A stretch of DNA of 64,000 bases from Pontederia crassipes (GCA_030549335.1 CM060195.1:26354874-26418873), one strand, 5' to 3'. Counted from the stretch's first letter, positions 37,985-52,000 are shown. Notes: generated from the letters alone by a model not told the origin. Translations and numbers: made by a program.

Positions 37985-38215
37985 CCAATGCAGATACCAC
38001 TTTGTAGACTATGCATTGCAACAGAGGAAGACCTTTTTTGAATGCCAAATTGCCCAAGACGTGTGGTCCTTGATGAATCTGGATTGGATTGATGCAAGGG
38101 ATGGTCAAATATTTTGGTCAGTTTCAGAAGATATATGTGAATCTGCACACAGGTTCAAAAGACAAATAGGTTGCTCCGTTCATGCTTATAACATCAATGT
38201 TATCTATGCCTATTC
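37985..38215 (+). pseudogene. LINE fragment (zinc-binding tail region)
   Basis: The plus strand encodes, with one frameshift near 38035, a stretch resembling the C-terminal zf-RVT region of plant LINEs: CRLCIATEEDLF then FECQIAQDVWSLMN. LINEs normally have a Cys-x2-Cys pair, then (H)LFF-x-C, then a conserved VW. The match is short and has no flanking RT. Confidence 0.45.
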
Positions 38216-38274
38216 GTTTCAAATGATTGGATTATTACCAATATAGGTAATCATCCTTCCTCTTCAAAGAAGGC

Positions 38275-38750
38275 GTGACACCTGATCTTACTCGTAAATT
38301 ACTGATATGTAAGTTGCTCTTGTTGTTCTCGTCTCTTTAACCAGATTGCACGATCATTTGAAGCACCATTACACTTATGTTCCTTTTCAAGAAAGAGCCT
38401 GGATGACTTCCTATTCATGGAAGCCTCACTATTTCACGGTCATAATCTGGTAATATACCTTGGATGCATGTAAAGAATGAAAAAATAATAAATAAAATAT
38501 GAAAATTAGTTTATGTCCTAAATTGACTAGTTGAGAGCTTTCATTTTCCAGAAGATATTACTTATTGTACATGCTGGATCAACTTCTTCTTTGTCATAAT
38601 TATATTGCATCCAAAATCACCAGGCCTTTTGTTAGAAATCAATTTTACCTTAGCAGATTAAACTTTTCAAGTTGAGATATATAGATAAATCCATATGCTT
38701 AATTAACAGAAGTATATATGTGACTCAAATGGAAGCATGCTGAACAATCA
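38275..38750. repeat. paralogue of the second SAUR's upstream flank
   Basis: 38275-38345 matches about 28463-28530 (shared 'gatcttactc', 'aattact', 'cttgatgt/cttgttgt'), and 38535-38670 matches about 28695-28815 (shared 'gctttca.tttccag', 'aatcacca', 'agaaatca'). Order and orientation are the same, but no SAUR reading frame sits beside it. Confidence 0.5.
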
Positions 38751-40311
38751 ACAGAGCTTTTGTTGAGAGCCTGTCTGTATTACTACATGACATCACATCT
38801 TTTCTGGAAATATCGTACTTCTTTGTCTAAACTAAGTACCTAAACGTACAGGTTGCTCAAAAGTTCTCGTCATACTTCCAGTACTAGATTAGCCCTTAGC
38901 AATACAGATAAATTTTTTGAAATAAATAATTGTTGATTAGTAGATGAAGTTGGAAAAATGTGTGCCCACCTAAATAAAACAAATAATTTAGCAAACAAGT
39001 TGGTGTTTGTTAATGTCATGATGCACCATTATTCCCCTCTCGAAAATGATGTACCATTACTTTTAAATGACTAGAATGCTTTCTGAGTGCATGATAAATT
39101 GATTTGAAATTATAAGAAGCAATTTGAGATAGGATCACACTAAATTAAGTGGAGAATTCATATTTCCGTGATCCGTATTGCTTCCACTAGATTTAGTAGG
39201 GCACATAGTATTTTGGCATGTTCCAAAAGATGGTGTTGGTACCAATAGGACCAAAACAGAAATTCACTTTGTTTTTACATGGTACATTCTATTTATAATT
39301 CCTACCGGTTGTAAACAGGCATAGCTTTCATAAATCACACAAGTTTATTTGCATCAACTTTTAGAGGGGCTCATTCAAGACTCACTCCAACAATTACTCA
39401 AGAGAAAATAAGAGCTTAGATTTTCTCTCATAGAGATAGAAACGGAAAAAAGGGATATTCATGGTTTGTGGATCACTCGGATAACCGCAGTAGCTCATGA
39501 GACTAGGGTATTGTATAGTTATAATAAGTTAACACACAATTTGTACAAGAAAACAATTGTTTCTTAATCGTAAAATACATGTGCAAATAGCTGTATCAAA
39601 TAAGAATTGTTTTTACATGATTTCTAATAAGATCATCAAATAAAGAAAGGACATTATTCATTATTAAATTAATATAATATACAATACAGGAATGATTGAA
39701 ACAGAAATCCCTGGTCTATTTTCTCGGGGAAAGATAAAGAATTAAGACAAGTAAGAGGAATGAATTTATACATTGTGTTTAAAAAAAGATTTCTTCTTTC
39801 TCCACCTTTTGTTGCTTATAACACAAAAATTCAATCTAGATTGTAGTACGAACAAAACATAAAACAATCTGAGTTTTGTGTCAATTAAAAAGTAAGTCTA
39901 ACTATGCTTCATAATTGTGTTTGACACCAAGTGTTTTGTGTATCCATTTATCCAACTAGGATATGTTTATTCTGGTTTATCTCTCTCTAACAATGAAAGT
40001 GATTTCTTCATTTAAAAAAAACACATTGGCGCCAAGTTTTCTGTTCCCTATGAATACTGTTAACCAGTTTTCAAATGGATACTGTTAGCCAGAACATGAA
40101 CTTATTAATCTTGCACATGATAAGTTGTCTCTGAATTCCAATGTATCAGTGTAATACTATGCAGGAACATGTTTGTCACTTGCAATTTATGGTTTACAAC
40201 TGACAACAAGGTGGTTATGAAAAATCATATATCTTTTTACTAATATGTTTCGTTGGAACTGTCCAAATTTGATATGCCCAATTTTTAAGAATTGTTTATG
40301 AAATTACAAAC
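38751..40311. other. intergenic, no feature recognised
   Basis: AT-rich non-coding sequence; no element ends were recognised. Confidence 0.5.
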
Positions 40312-40576
40312 TGTTGCTGGTTGAATCTAGGATCACTAAACAAGGAGAATGACAACTGGTTTGCATCCAGTGAAGCTAGTTTAGCCTCTCTTCACATCTT
40401 TAGTCATTGTCCTCTTCAAGGGATGGAATATACGATAACTCCGCATTGCACTGCATTGGTAATGAATGGGTCCTCACTAGGTAATCCAAACTCATCTAAC
40501 ACTTTGAGCAGCTTTTGAAATATTGGCTTTCCGAGAAATGCCAGAGGAACCATGAACCTCACAACCATATGTTTGG
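40312..40576 (-). pseudogene. decayed SAUR copy (C-terminal two thirds)
   Basis: On the minus strand this region aligns with the second SAUR from its RFMVPLAF core to beyond the stop. Landmarks shared with 27810-28020 are 'accatgaacctc', 'atccaaactc', 'gcattgcac' and 'ttgcatc.agtgaagc'. The frame is disrupted. Homology then jumps: after about 40576 the sequence continues as 'ggcaatttcctttatgaagg', matching 28368 onward in the intact gene's upstream flank. A deletion of about 340 bp has therefore removed the N-terminal codons and the proximal promoter. Confidence 0.8.
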
Positions 40577-42112
40577 CGCCGGGCAATTTCCTTTATGAAG
40601 GTGGATAATGTGCTTACATGGATCCTTCTATTAAGTGTGACCAAAGCCACATGTGAATGCAAGTCACAACAGGTCATGTATCTATCCTAGAGCTGTAAAC
40701 TGGACTTGGTTAGAAATTTCCCTCCCAAGAAAGAAAAATATTCCAGTGTTTAGCATTTATTGTTCTTGCTACTTCCTGAATAATCAGATGACATTTAGGG
40801 CTCTGTACATAAAGATACTTAACATAAGAACATGTGGTTCTTTTCTTCAGTTTTCCCCAATAATTTATTTACCCATGTTACATCCCTTGACAACTGACAA
40901 ACACCTTTAAATGTGATAGATGACAACCATAAGATGGTACCATCTTTTTTACCATATGAGATGGCCATCCTTAAAGTTTTCGAAGCTCTAATATAACCCT
41001 TACATCTGAACAACCCAAGGAGACATCCATTTTAGATTCAAGACCTTGACATTGTGGGGTAACTTTCTTTGCAGAGAAGAAAGAACTGTTGAATTTGCCT
41101 TCCTTTTAGCAGACATCAATCCAACTAATAATACTCAGTTGGAATTGGAAGAACAGTTTGTTTCTGAATCTTCTTTTAACTCTTGGGTTAGAATTAACTA
41201 CTTGCTCTTGGATGCTAATGACAAATGGGATGTGGCACTATTCTGGTCAGAATGCATGAAGGATACTCTCTTGTCAGCTGTGTACAAAATTCATAATATA
41301 GGAAATTCCTATCAAATTAAAATCGTGCTGATTGAATCTATGTGTTGTCCCTCGTGGCATCATTTTGCTAATTGAAAAAGGCACTTCATATAGTTTATGA
41401 TGTTTCGAAATTATTTACTACACTAGTGAAGATGACTAAAATAACAATAATTTTTTATAACTAAGCTGAAGTTATATTTTTAATTGTATTTCTTGGCAAA
41501 AATATAATTCCTTTTTTCAATATCAATTAGTTGATATTCAACTTCAAAACTTGGCGACTATTTTGAAGGTTTTAATAGAGAATATGAATACTCCAATTAG
41601 TTAGTGATCGATTCCTCAAATTATGGGAGAATTAAATATTTCAAATTGAATTATGATACGTATAAAATAAAAATAAAAATTTTGAAGGAATATTGTGAAA
41701 TAATTTATGAGAATATTCATCTTTTCTCCCTTAATGAGAATTAGTATTTTCTTTTCCTATTTGCAAAGTTTATTTTATATTGTTTAACTGTGGCTCAGCG
41801 ACAAAAAAAAATTTAGAAGAAAGGAAAAATATGAGCAGCGGCGTGGTGTTCGTACTCATCATCTTCATAGGTATTGGCCTCCTCCTTCAACTTTACTACA
41901 TCTTTTAGTACTAAACATATTTTACAATTTTAGAAGAATAAACATATTCTTAAAAAATGAATAAATATAGTAGTTTCACGCTTTTCTAAATGATTTTGCA
42001 AAAATTGAAGTTTGATTCACTTAATCTTATTTTACAATGCGTTTGGATTAATAAGGCATCCTAAATAGATAAAATTAAATTCTACAATTTCAAGCCTCCC
42101 AATGCATCAGCT

Positions 42113-42133
42113 TTATATATATATATATATATA
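42113..42133. repeat. (TA)n microsatellite
   Basis: Short TA dinucleotide run. Confidence 0.85.
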
Positions 42134-42767
42134 GATTGCGAAATCCATTTTTCAATAATCAATTATCATAAATTCTTAATTCAATTAAGTGTTTTTTATA
42201 CTCATAATATATAAACCACAATATTTTAATATATTTATTTGTATGATTTAAGAAAAAACGAATAATACAAGACCGAGAGAGTCTTTGTGGCATATGTGGT
42301 ATTTGCCGACGCCCGAACGGTGACATCTTAAGCCATTGAGATTTAGATCGAGGACTTGCATGGTATTTCCATCAGTTTCCTTTTGTGATCTTTTTTCATT
42401 AAGCTTTTTTACATAGATAATTAAATAGTTTAATACAAAACTTGATATACAAATTGAAAACAATTGTCTGAAGAGACAAACAATATAGAGGTATGAAAAC
42501 ATTAATCGTTGGCACATCTTACCCAAATTATGGGTGTTAAATTTATAGAATTTGATGATTAATTGTAAGAAAAAATTATGGCTGGAAAGATATTTTATTG
42601 AAATCAGCTAAATTATTATTATTAGTATCTATACTATATTAAAAAGAGGATAGTCCCATACCACATGGCAGTCTCTCAAATTTTCAAAGAAAAATAATAT
42701 TTATTAGAAAAATAATAATTGAAACTTAAGTGACAGATTGCCACATAACTACACAATTCTAACCGCA

Positions 42768-42973
42768 TAAAAATATTAATTATAAATTAAAATAAATCAG
42801 TTATGACAGGAAATATGAAAACTATATAATCATAATATAATTTCATTTTCCATATGATTATAAAAATTATATAAAATATTAATTATAAATTAAAATAAAT
42901 CAGTTATGACAAGAAATATGACAACTATATAATAATCATATAATTTCATTTTCCATGTGGTTATAAAAATTAT
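42768..42973. repeat. two tandem copies of a 103-bp AT-rich unit
   Basis: 'ttataaattaaaataaatca' and 'gttatgac.ggaaatatga' recur with a 103-bp offset (cagttatgac at 42798 and 42901); the copies differ at a few positions and short indels. Confidence 0.85.
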
Positions 42974-45900
42974 ACATTTATGCATCTATACAATTATGTA
43001 GTGACTACAATTTATAATATATAATAATTGTTAAAAAATGAAGTTTTAAAAACAATAAAAATAATTATTATTCTGTATATTTATCTATATATATTATCTT
43101 ATAAAAGGATAATAATTATAGAGAGAATGACACTTGATATATGGATTGTTTGTGGTTTAACTAAATAAAACGTTATTTAATAAATTAAATGGACAGTTAT
43201 TTAATAATTATAATATTCTTGAGTAAATAATTGTGGAACTAAATTAGTTTCATTAACAATATTTTAATTTTGATATTATTGGGTGTAACTGCAAATCTAT
43301 TATGTGCATAAGGTAACTGCTCGAGTTTTAATATGTAAGCAGTTCGCACAACTACTCTTACAAGTTATAGATGTCTATATAAATATATGATGAAACATTG
43401 ATGATGTTGTATTGCAGGATTTCATTACGTGGCCAAAGTCTCAGTCGAAGGGTAAGTATTTTTTTCCCTTTTGATGCTTATTTTATTGTGATTTAATATA
43501 TTATCATTATTTTTTTTGAATTATTGGGAATAAAATCCTAAGCAATTTAGTTTAGATTTCTTATATTTTTTTAGCGGTTATTATTTCTATTATATGGTTA
43601 AATTTGAGAAGTTTTGATCTCATATTTTCAATCATGTATGGTCTCCACGTTCTCTATTATTTTTTCCTAATGAAGTTTTGATTTTTTCTTCTAAGAGATG
43701 AAAGTAAAGATGTCGTACTTTCTATCAAAGCATGTTTCCTTTTTACGTATTAATGCAAGAGATGAATTATTATTATTAAGTGTTTTTGAGAGTATAAATC
43801 TCATTGACGATAACTCAATTATATTATTTTTAAGAATATTTATATATTTGTGATATTTCTAAATGTAAGATACAATAAAATCTTAAAATATTTTTTAACG
43901 GATGTAAAATGCTGAGTGCCTAATAATCCTAGCAAGTATGTTTCACATTCAATCTTTTCTCATTCTCAATAGGAAGACATGATTGTTGAATGCTTTTAAC
44001 AATTCATGTTATTTATTCTATTAAATAACAAGTTGGTAAAAATTATATCCACAGACCTTTATTTTCAACCATTCACTGTTAATGGGGAAGAGATTAAAAT
44101 GAATATGATGATTTGTTTGGTTGGATGTTGTCATGTTGATTGCGATGGAGATTACTATGAATAGCACATATTGGTGCTGGTTGCATATTGTTTGTGGCAG
44201 TGCAGTGATCACAAATTGCAGAGTATAGTGACACAAGGTGTGGTGGATACATGGGTAAGCATTCAAACTCCAAAGATCAAGCTAAAAACTTGGAACTTTA
44301 GAAAGAAAATTATTATTCTACCCACACAATAATATTAAGTATACAGTGTTAAACAAATTTTTTTTATTACGCATAGTATAATTCACGAAGTCTGATACAT
44401 TTTGTAATAACCATAATGCTAGACTATTCATGATATTAATTAAGTAATTAATTATGTATACTAAAAATAACATGCATCGTGATAAATATTTTTATTAGAG
44501 TTTTACTATTATTTACACTATTGTAATAATCAAAATTACCATACGATGGAAATAACTGTTTTTTTGGAAATAACTGTTTTTACCATTTAATTGGTACAAA
44601 GTTAATAATTGGATTCCACTACCAATTCTCAGCATGAGTTTAAGTTTATTTTATTAAATTTGGCATAAAATTATCTAAACAATTATATACAATAATCTTA
44701 TAATACTAATACAAACAATTAAAAATTAATAATTTTAACAAAAAAATTAAAACATGACTAACTTATTGCATGATATAGATTTATAAAATAATTAAGTACT
44801 ATTGGTAGAAAATAAAATATTATAAACAATAATATTAATGATAAAACTTCTTACATAAATATTCATTGCAAATTGACAAAAAAAAGATACATTTTTTTTT
44901 CAAAATTACCAAATGTAAAAAATAAGGTACTTTATAATTTGTTGTTGTTTTAAGAAATATTAGTTAAGTTGACTTACAATTATTTTGCATGGATCATACG
45001 TGTGAAGGTATAACCTGAAACGTAATCGCTAAATTCAATAAATAACACATGCCTCGAATAGTATTACATATTGGAAATTAAACAAATGATTATAGGAAAT
45101 AAAAATGTTATAGTATACCTCACTCATTCAAGATAGATCACATATATGATAATAATTAATTTCATAATATTCATGTTCTTAGTTCAACAAATTACCGATT
45201 TTACTTATATGTGCTATTATATATTTTTTATCTTTGAAGTTAGGGTTATATCTTATAATGGCATTCAGTTATCAACAAATTTATAAGGCAAATCTAAAGG
45301 TAAACTAGGTTGGAAGGAGGATACCATATAGGGAAAACATATAGATAACCAAAAGTCCTCAATTATATTGTAATTATATGAGAGTTAATAATAAAAAAAT
45401 TAGCTATATAATTATTTTACTGGAGTATTTTTTTATTTCTTATAAAAAATGTCATTATTTTGCAGGTGCTATATATGTTTTAGTATATTATTCATTTCTT
45501 CAAATCATGCCTATGATTTCAAATAATAAGAGTAGTGATGAAAACAAATGTAAATTATATCTATAATGAAATTCTTAAAAATATGAAATAAACTAACAAA
45601 TTAATATCTCAAACTTAAATGAGAATATTATTTTTTAAGAAGAGAGAAAAATAAATAGAACACAAAGAGAAGTAGATAGACTAATAAATTATTTCTCTAA
45701 TTTATAATTATCGCATTATTTAAGTAATAATTAAATATATCAAACTAATATTTACTTATTTTATAAGCATATAATTGATTTTAATTATATTCGCGTTACA
45801 TTAGTATGAATAAGATAGTGACATAATTTTAACTCGTTGACGATTTTGTTGATCAATTTTTAATATTCCTTTCTATTAAAAAATGCAATTAATGAAAAAA

Positions 45901-46098
45901 CTAACAAAAAAATTTGATGACTAAAAGTATTAATGTTATTTTGAAGTTGCAATCGCATTCAATTTTAATTTTTTTTCCGAGAAATATATCACAAAATATA
46001 TTCTACTTTGAGTAGCCCTACCCCATAAATTTGCCTCCCTACCCCATAAAAAGCCCAATAAGAGGAATAAATCGCCACCGCGAGTCGTGGTTCCAGCG

Positions 46099-49000
46099 AT
46101 GGACTCCGAGCATCGGCGGCTGTACTGCGAAGGATGCGGGGGAAGCGACTTCGACGGAGGCGACGACGGGTTCTTCTACTGCCGCACCTGCGGCAACCAG
46201 AGCCAGGACGTCTTGGACACCGGCTGCGCCGACGAGGACATCCTGGGAGCATCCGGCGGCCTCTACAACTTCTTCCACCACCGCTCGCAGGGACTTCCCC
46301 AAACGCCTGTCAACGCACCTCCCCCGCCGGCCATCTCCAGGGAAGATCTCGTCTACTCCCTCTCCCAGTCCATCGCTGCCAGCGGCGTCAAGAAGGAGGA
46401 GCCGGTGGAGGAAGAGCGGATGACGGAGTCGGAGAGGCGCTATGGGTTTGAAGATGTCGAGGACGACCCTTCCTCGTCACGAGATTTGGCTCCTGTGCAG
46501 TTTCCTGACGATGCGACGCTGGCTAATAGTATACGGCTGCGGTACGTGCAGGGGCTCCAGGTGATGCTTCAACTCCAGTGCGAGGCTCTGGTGGAGAAGT
46601 TTGGCGTGAGCCCTTTGATCTGTGGGCTCGCCGGGAGCATCTGGTTGCGGTATGTGGCATCCTCGAGGGTGTTTGATGAGGGGTGGACGCAGAAGGTCAT
46701 TGAAGAATCTGAGGCTGCGGCTGAAGCTTATTCGAAGGCGAAAGGACGAGGCATGTATGCCCTTCAAGCCCACTATTTTCGTCTCAGTGCACCAACCTCG
46801 CATCCAACAAAAAGATTCATGTTTTAAAATGGTTTCAAGCTAGTTGAGAAATGTTTGACTCCAAAATCTTAAATATGCTTACAAATACTTGGAGTAGTTT
46901 TTTTTTTATTAGCTGTTGATCAACTAAATCCTTGCCAATTCATTTATCTATCATATGGTTTATACATGTACTTTCATCATTTTCTGTACATGCAAATTGA
47001 TTCATATAAATTCTGATATTTTGTTCAGTCAATATTTTTATGCACATTTTCCTCCCATTAATTCAATTAGGCATCTGTGGTGCATTTCTATTGCTAGTAC
47101 AATTCTTGCATCCTTGGATTTCTAGTAAAAGTCTCGCTTCCTGGTATTTAAATCTCAAGTTGGTACTCATCTTGCATGTGTGTGTCAGACTGATTTCTCT
47201 AGTATCGCTTTTCTTGTATGATTTTGCATGTTTGTATGTTTGTTGTTTGAATTTGTGCGTTTTAAAGGAAAAACACTGTGTAAGTCTATTATCAATAAAA
47301 GATGGAGGAGTTTTGCAGGTAGAGGATGATAAACCAATGATGTATGAACAATTATATTTTGCAGAAGAACACTTTCTTGTTACATATGAGACTATGAGTT
47401 GACAACTATATTTTGCAGTCTAAGGAACTAACACTGCCTCTTTTTGCTATCATTATATGCATAATGTGGGCAATTGGTGGAAAATGCACTAAGCTTATGC
47501 ATGTTTTTGTCTGCAGAAGGTCAACATGCTAAGCGCATCAAAGCTCAATATAGATGGGAGCCACACAACATATATGGTCAGAGATCCATATATATATGGG
47601 CTCGTGCATTGAGAAGGAGTTTACCATTATATTCTACTTTGGCTATCACATTTCTGGTTTGCCATATTGCACGAGAAGCAATTTTACCCACGGATCTTTA
47701 TGACTGGGTATCAGAGTGCAAACTTCCGTATCTCACTGCATTTTTGGAGCTGGACCACTACCTTGGAAGTTCGTCAAGTTCCACTTCATTGCTGAGTTCA
47801 AGATATCTATTTAGGCCTTTTCGAGTCATTGGATCATGGCAATTAGAAGCTACAACTGGATCTATAGCTTGCATAATTGGTCTTCGTCTTCCTTCAGTAA
47901 ACTTTTATGCTATTGCATCACGATATTTGAAAGACCTCTCTCTTCCATTAGAAGAAACCCTTCAAGGTGCTTGTCGCCTTTATGAGTGGTCTATTCCTGC
48001 TGAATTATGGTTATCTAGTAACCCAACCAAACTTCCTACTCGTGTTTGTGTCATGGCAATTCTAATTGTAACCCTACGGATATTGTACAATGTGCACGGT
48101 CAAGGTATTTGGGAGAAAATGTTATCTGATGGCATTGACTCTACCTTGGGTTGTCATAACAGCCATCTTAGTCAAGATTGTTTGAATTTAAGTTCTGGAA
48201 AAAAGTTCTCAGGGATAGATGGCGATACTGAAGAATTTTATGGGACGGAAGGTTCAGGTGTACATAAGCACTCACCATATGTTATGAGAAAGGATATCAG
48301 TGCTAAGGAGTTATTATGCATTCTTGAAAATGCATATGACAAAATCTGCATTAAACATGGTAAGCATATGTCAACTTGTTATCTTTATATTACTTAAAAC
48401 TTATTTGCTTTACTTTATGGTTGCATTTCAGCATTTTATATTCCTAGTCAAGTGCCTTGATTTTTTTTAAATGGAGAAGACATCCATTTTATAGATATGA
48501 AAAATTCTATACAATGATGTACATGTATCAGCTAATATTTAAAGAAATCATCCTTCACCCCTCCATACCACTCGCCAGATGTACCACATTTTCAAGATTT
48601 AATCGCTCATTGAGAAAAAAAGTTATGTTGCCTCCAAATGGCCCATCGGATGCCAGTGGAGGCAGCCCTTGTCATGTATGAAACATACGTAGTAACACCT
48701 CTGAAGGATTTCCAAAGGCATATCGCAACATCATAGACCATGCCTTTATGTCAAAATCACAACAAAAGATAAACGATTTATGTTCTCTACTCTACCATCA
48801 CAAAGGATACAAGAATATCTACTCCAGGAACCAAGGTCTCAAGATATGCTTTCATAAGCAGTCTATCACATCAAAGAAGCCACACAAAAAGTTGTCCTCA
48901 AAGGTATCTGACGTTGTCATAGTTCCTGATCCACAGGCCGGACAAATTCACACTAAATTTCCCCCAAAACCAGTATCAGCCATCCATCCTTGGGTCCACA

Positions 49001-52000
49001 GAAACACTATTAATTCTTTCCAAAGAGTAACAACAGGTTATCAATATGCTGATTGGCTAGCGTGGTCCGAAATCCAGGCATCCAAAACCTGCTCATGAGC
49101 CTGTCATCTGCATGGCAAAAATCTGCCAGAGGCAGAAGCTAACGCATCTAATGTGGGAAAAGCAGAATATGAAATGCCACCTGCTGTCCAATTATAATTC
49201 CAAGATGAAAAATCAGTGCCAACCCCCACTGCTACTACAAAGAAAGGTTTGAGCATAAACAAAATTCGTGCAACCTCCCTCCAGAAAGAAGAATAGGCAA
49301 GGCACTCCACCATGGCATGCAAAGAGCACTGATGACAGACTCGTCACCCATAATTCTAAACATCCATTAGCCATGCATCATTCGCAGACTGAACTCCTGT
49401 CCCTCATCTTGCAATAGCCGATAGACATCCTCCTAGGCTACAAGAGCCATACCTCTAGGATCACATCCATGAAAGGTTTCTAGAGTCTGGATTAGCCTTC
49501 CATGCCGGCTGGTATTCTCTATGTATGGAGCATGCCTCATCCAGTTCGCGGATCACATCCATGAAAGGTTTCTAGAGTCTGGATTAGCCTTCCAGGCCGG
49601 CTGGTATTCTCTATGTATGGAGCATGCCTCATCCAGTTCACCCACAATCATCCGCACCACGTTGATGATGAAACGTCATCCCTTTTTTCTATTTTTTGAA
49701 GGAAGATATGATGACTTTAAAGCTTAGGTAGTCATCCGCTATATATTAAAAAGAAATGTTGTCTCTTTTCGTTGACAATCGCACTAACAACATTCTTTGT
49801 CATTATGGTCAACCCATATAACATCTCCTACTTGTCTATATTGGTCATATATTCTAACATTCTCATTATTCGTCTGCAAACCTAAGATACTATCTCAAAG
49901 TTCGCTATTCGTGAGAATTTGTCTTGACTCACTTTCTTTTGAGTCTCACTGAACAAATGTTTAATATAAATGAAGCTCATTGTTGATGAAACTTCTATTG
50001 ACTCAAATACTTTTGAGTCTCATTAAACTAACTTGTTTAATATAAACTGTGAAGTTCATTGTTCATAAATTTGTTTTCACTGAAATATTTTTGAGTTTCG
50101 GTAAATCAAAGTGTGTAATGAATATTCTGATAACTTTTTTTCAAGATAATCAATCAGCATATGGTTTGTAGACAATTAAATTAACATCATCTTTTTACTT
50201 TCCATTATACTCAAATATAGTGATATTTGATTTTGATATGTTTTGCTTTGGAACTGCTCGTTCCATTGTATATCAAGCTTCTAATCTTTTGATTAACACT
50301 GTATCTTTGGTGGTCCACTGACCATATTGACCTTTAGTTTCATAACGAAGTATGCTATATCAATCCTGCCTGGATGGCTGCCTTTGCATCGGCATTTTTC
50401 CAAAGAAAACAGATTTTTTTTAAGGGAAAAAGGAAGGTTAATCATCCAAAACTATATATTAAAAAGCCAATTGAAGGCACAAATGTTACATAAAAAGAAA
50501 AAAAAACATCTCCATAGTTGGTCTATCATTCGTAGAACCTGTTCTGGCATCCAAAAAGAAGAGATAATACACTGAGAGGGTTGTAAGAACTGCCTTGATC
50601 CTCTACTCTGCCACTGCATGAAAGTTGCCTCGATTCCAGTCTTCTAGTCTTCTTTCCGCCTTTTGGTTTAATGCCCAATCACCTACTGAAATCTTGGGAT
50701 CGAATAATGGAAGCCAAAGATAACATAAATGGAATTGTAAATCTGGCAGTATGCAGAGCTGCTGCACATCCCTCAATCTCATCCCAAAGGAGGTGAAAGA
50801 AGACTTGGAATGGTTGACCTCCAGGTCACCAAATATCACACCAGTGTTGCCAAACTTCTTGCTGCAACAATGCGACCCTTGATAAACAGAAGTTTATCTT
50901 CTGCATATTGTAAGATATGAATAATTGTCTGTCGTGCACAAATATCATTTTCACTTAGCCTTTACTCGTTCCTGATCAGAGCACACAAAAGAAAACAGAA
51001 AAAATCATATATACACTTTATTTGACAAGACTGTCTGTCCAGATATGGATTTATTATTTTTTAAAGGCGAAGATATGTTGCAATTATAGGTTCAGTAAAT
51101 CAAAAAAGCTAGAAAGCCTTCCTCTCATGGATGACAGTTTTAGCTTTTTCTATTGCATCTTACAAATGATTCCATCATTTCACTCCTCTATGAAGCAATT
51201 TTGTTAGCATGTGTAGGCTGATAATTGACTTTTACTCGCATCTTGTTTACAGATTATTCACATGATTTAAGGTCTTATCTCAAGTATTGCAAGGATAATA
51301 TTTTTGCCGGAATACCTAATTCATATGATGATGAGTCAATGATTGATAGATTATGGGATATATTTGAGAAGGAAGAGGTTAGCTTGTTTTTTGCTTTTCA
51401 TGTCTTCTTTCATTGGTGTGTTATCTTGAACTCTTTTTCTTCCAAAAATATCGCAAAGTCATCGCCTTATTTAACTGTTATACCATTTTTTGCCTTTCAG
51501 GATGATGATTTACAAGAGAGACCGAAAGAGGAGGCTTTTGACTTGAATGATAATAAATGCAAACATGGATTACCTACTACTCCACTCTCTTTCCTAAAGA
51601 ACCCATGTGAGGAAAGTGCATGTGACCAGCATAGAGAAAGGATGAGGTCACTTAGAGGGCATTCCGGGATAGCTTGCAGCAGTTTTATAAGTGCACTTTC
51701 TGATCCAGATGAAGCAGGCAATGGTTCAATCACACCATCTAAAAGTGATGCATTGTCACAAATGAAGAGAAGCATGGATGAGAATGGGTTTCAATACCTT
51801 CCACCGAGGATTCAGAAGCAAAAGGATGGATATGTTGTGTATCCGAGAAGGAAAGTCGGTGGGAGACTTATTTATGCTGCACATGCTGATTATTACATAA
51901 TATTACGAGCTTTTGCAAAACTCGGTAGGGTTGATATTCGCGTACTGCATTTAGGAGTGAGGAAATTTGAGAGAAGGCTTGCATGGATTGAACAACGGAT

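Larger units (their letters stand above)
40577..46098. other. AT-rich intergenic region, no gene recognised
   Basis: The frame at 41046-41375 (+) is 109 codons and follows a plausible 'tttgcag' acceptor, but I recognise no family and no partner exons. The remainder is very AT-rich. The last 80 bp are the TAF1B gene's probable 5' UTR, with a doubled 'ccctaccccataaa' word at 46016 and 46038. Confidence 0.45.

Noticed and set aside
46087..46098. Upstream in-frame start for the TAF1B gene
   Set aside because: The codon is GTG; the first ATG in frame is 46099 and is directly followed by the conserved zinc ribbon.
47040..47402. 120-codon frame within TAF1B intron 1 as a possible extra exon
   Set aside because: Exon phases already close without it, and it does not resemble the TAF1B family.
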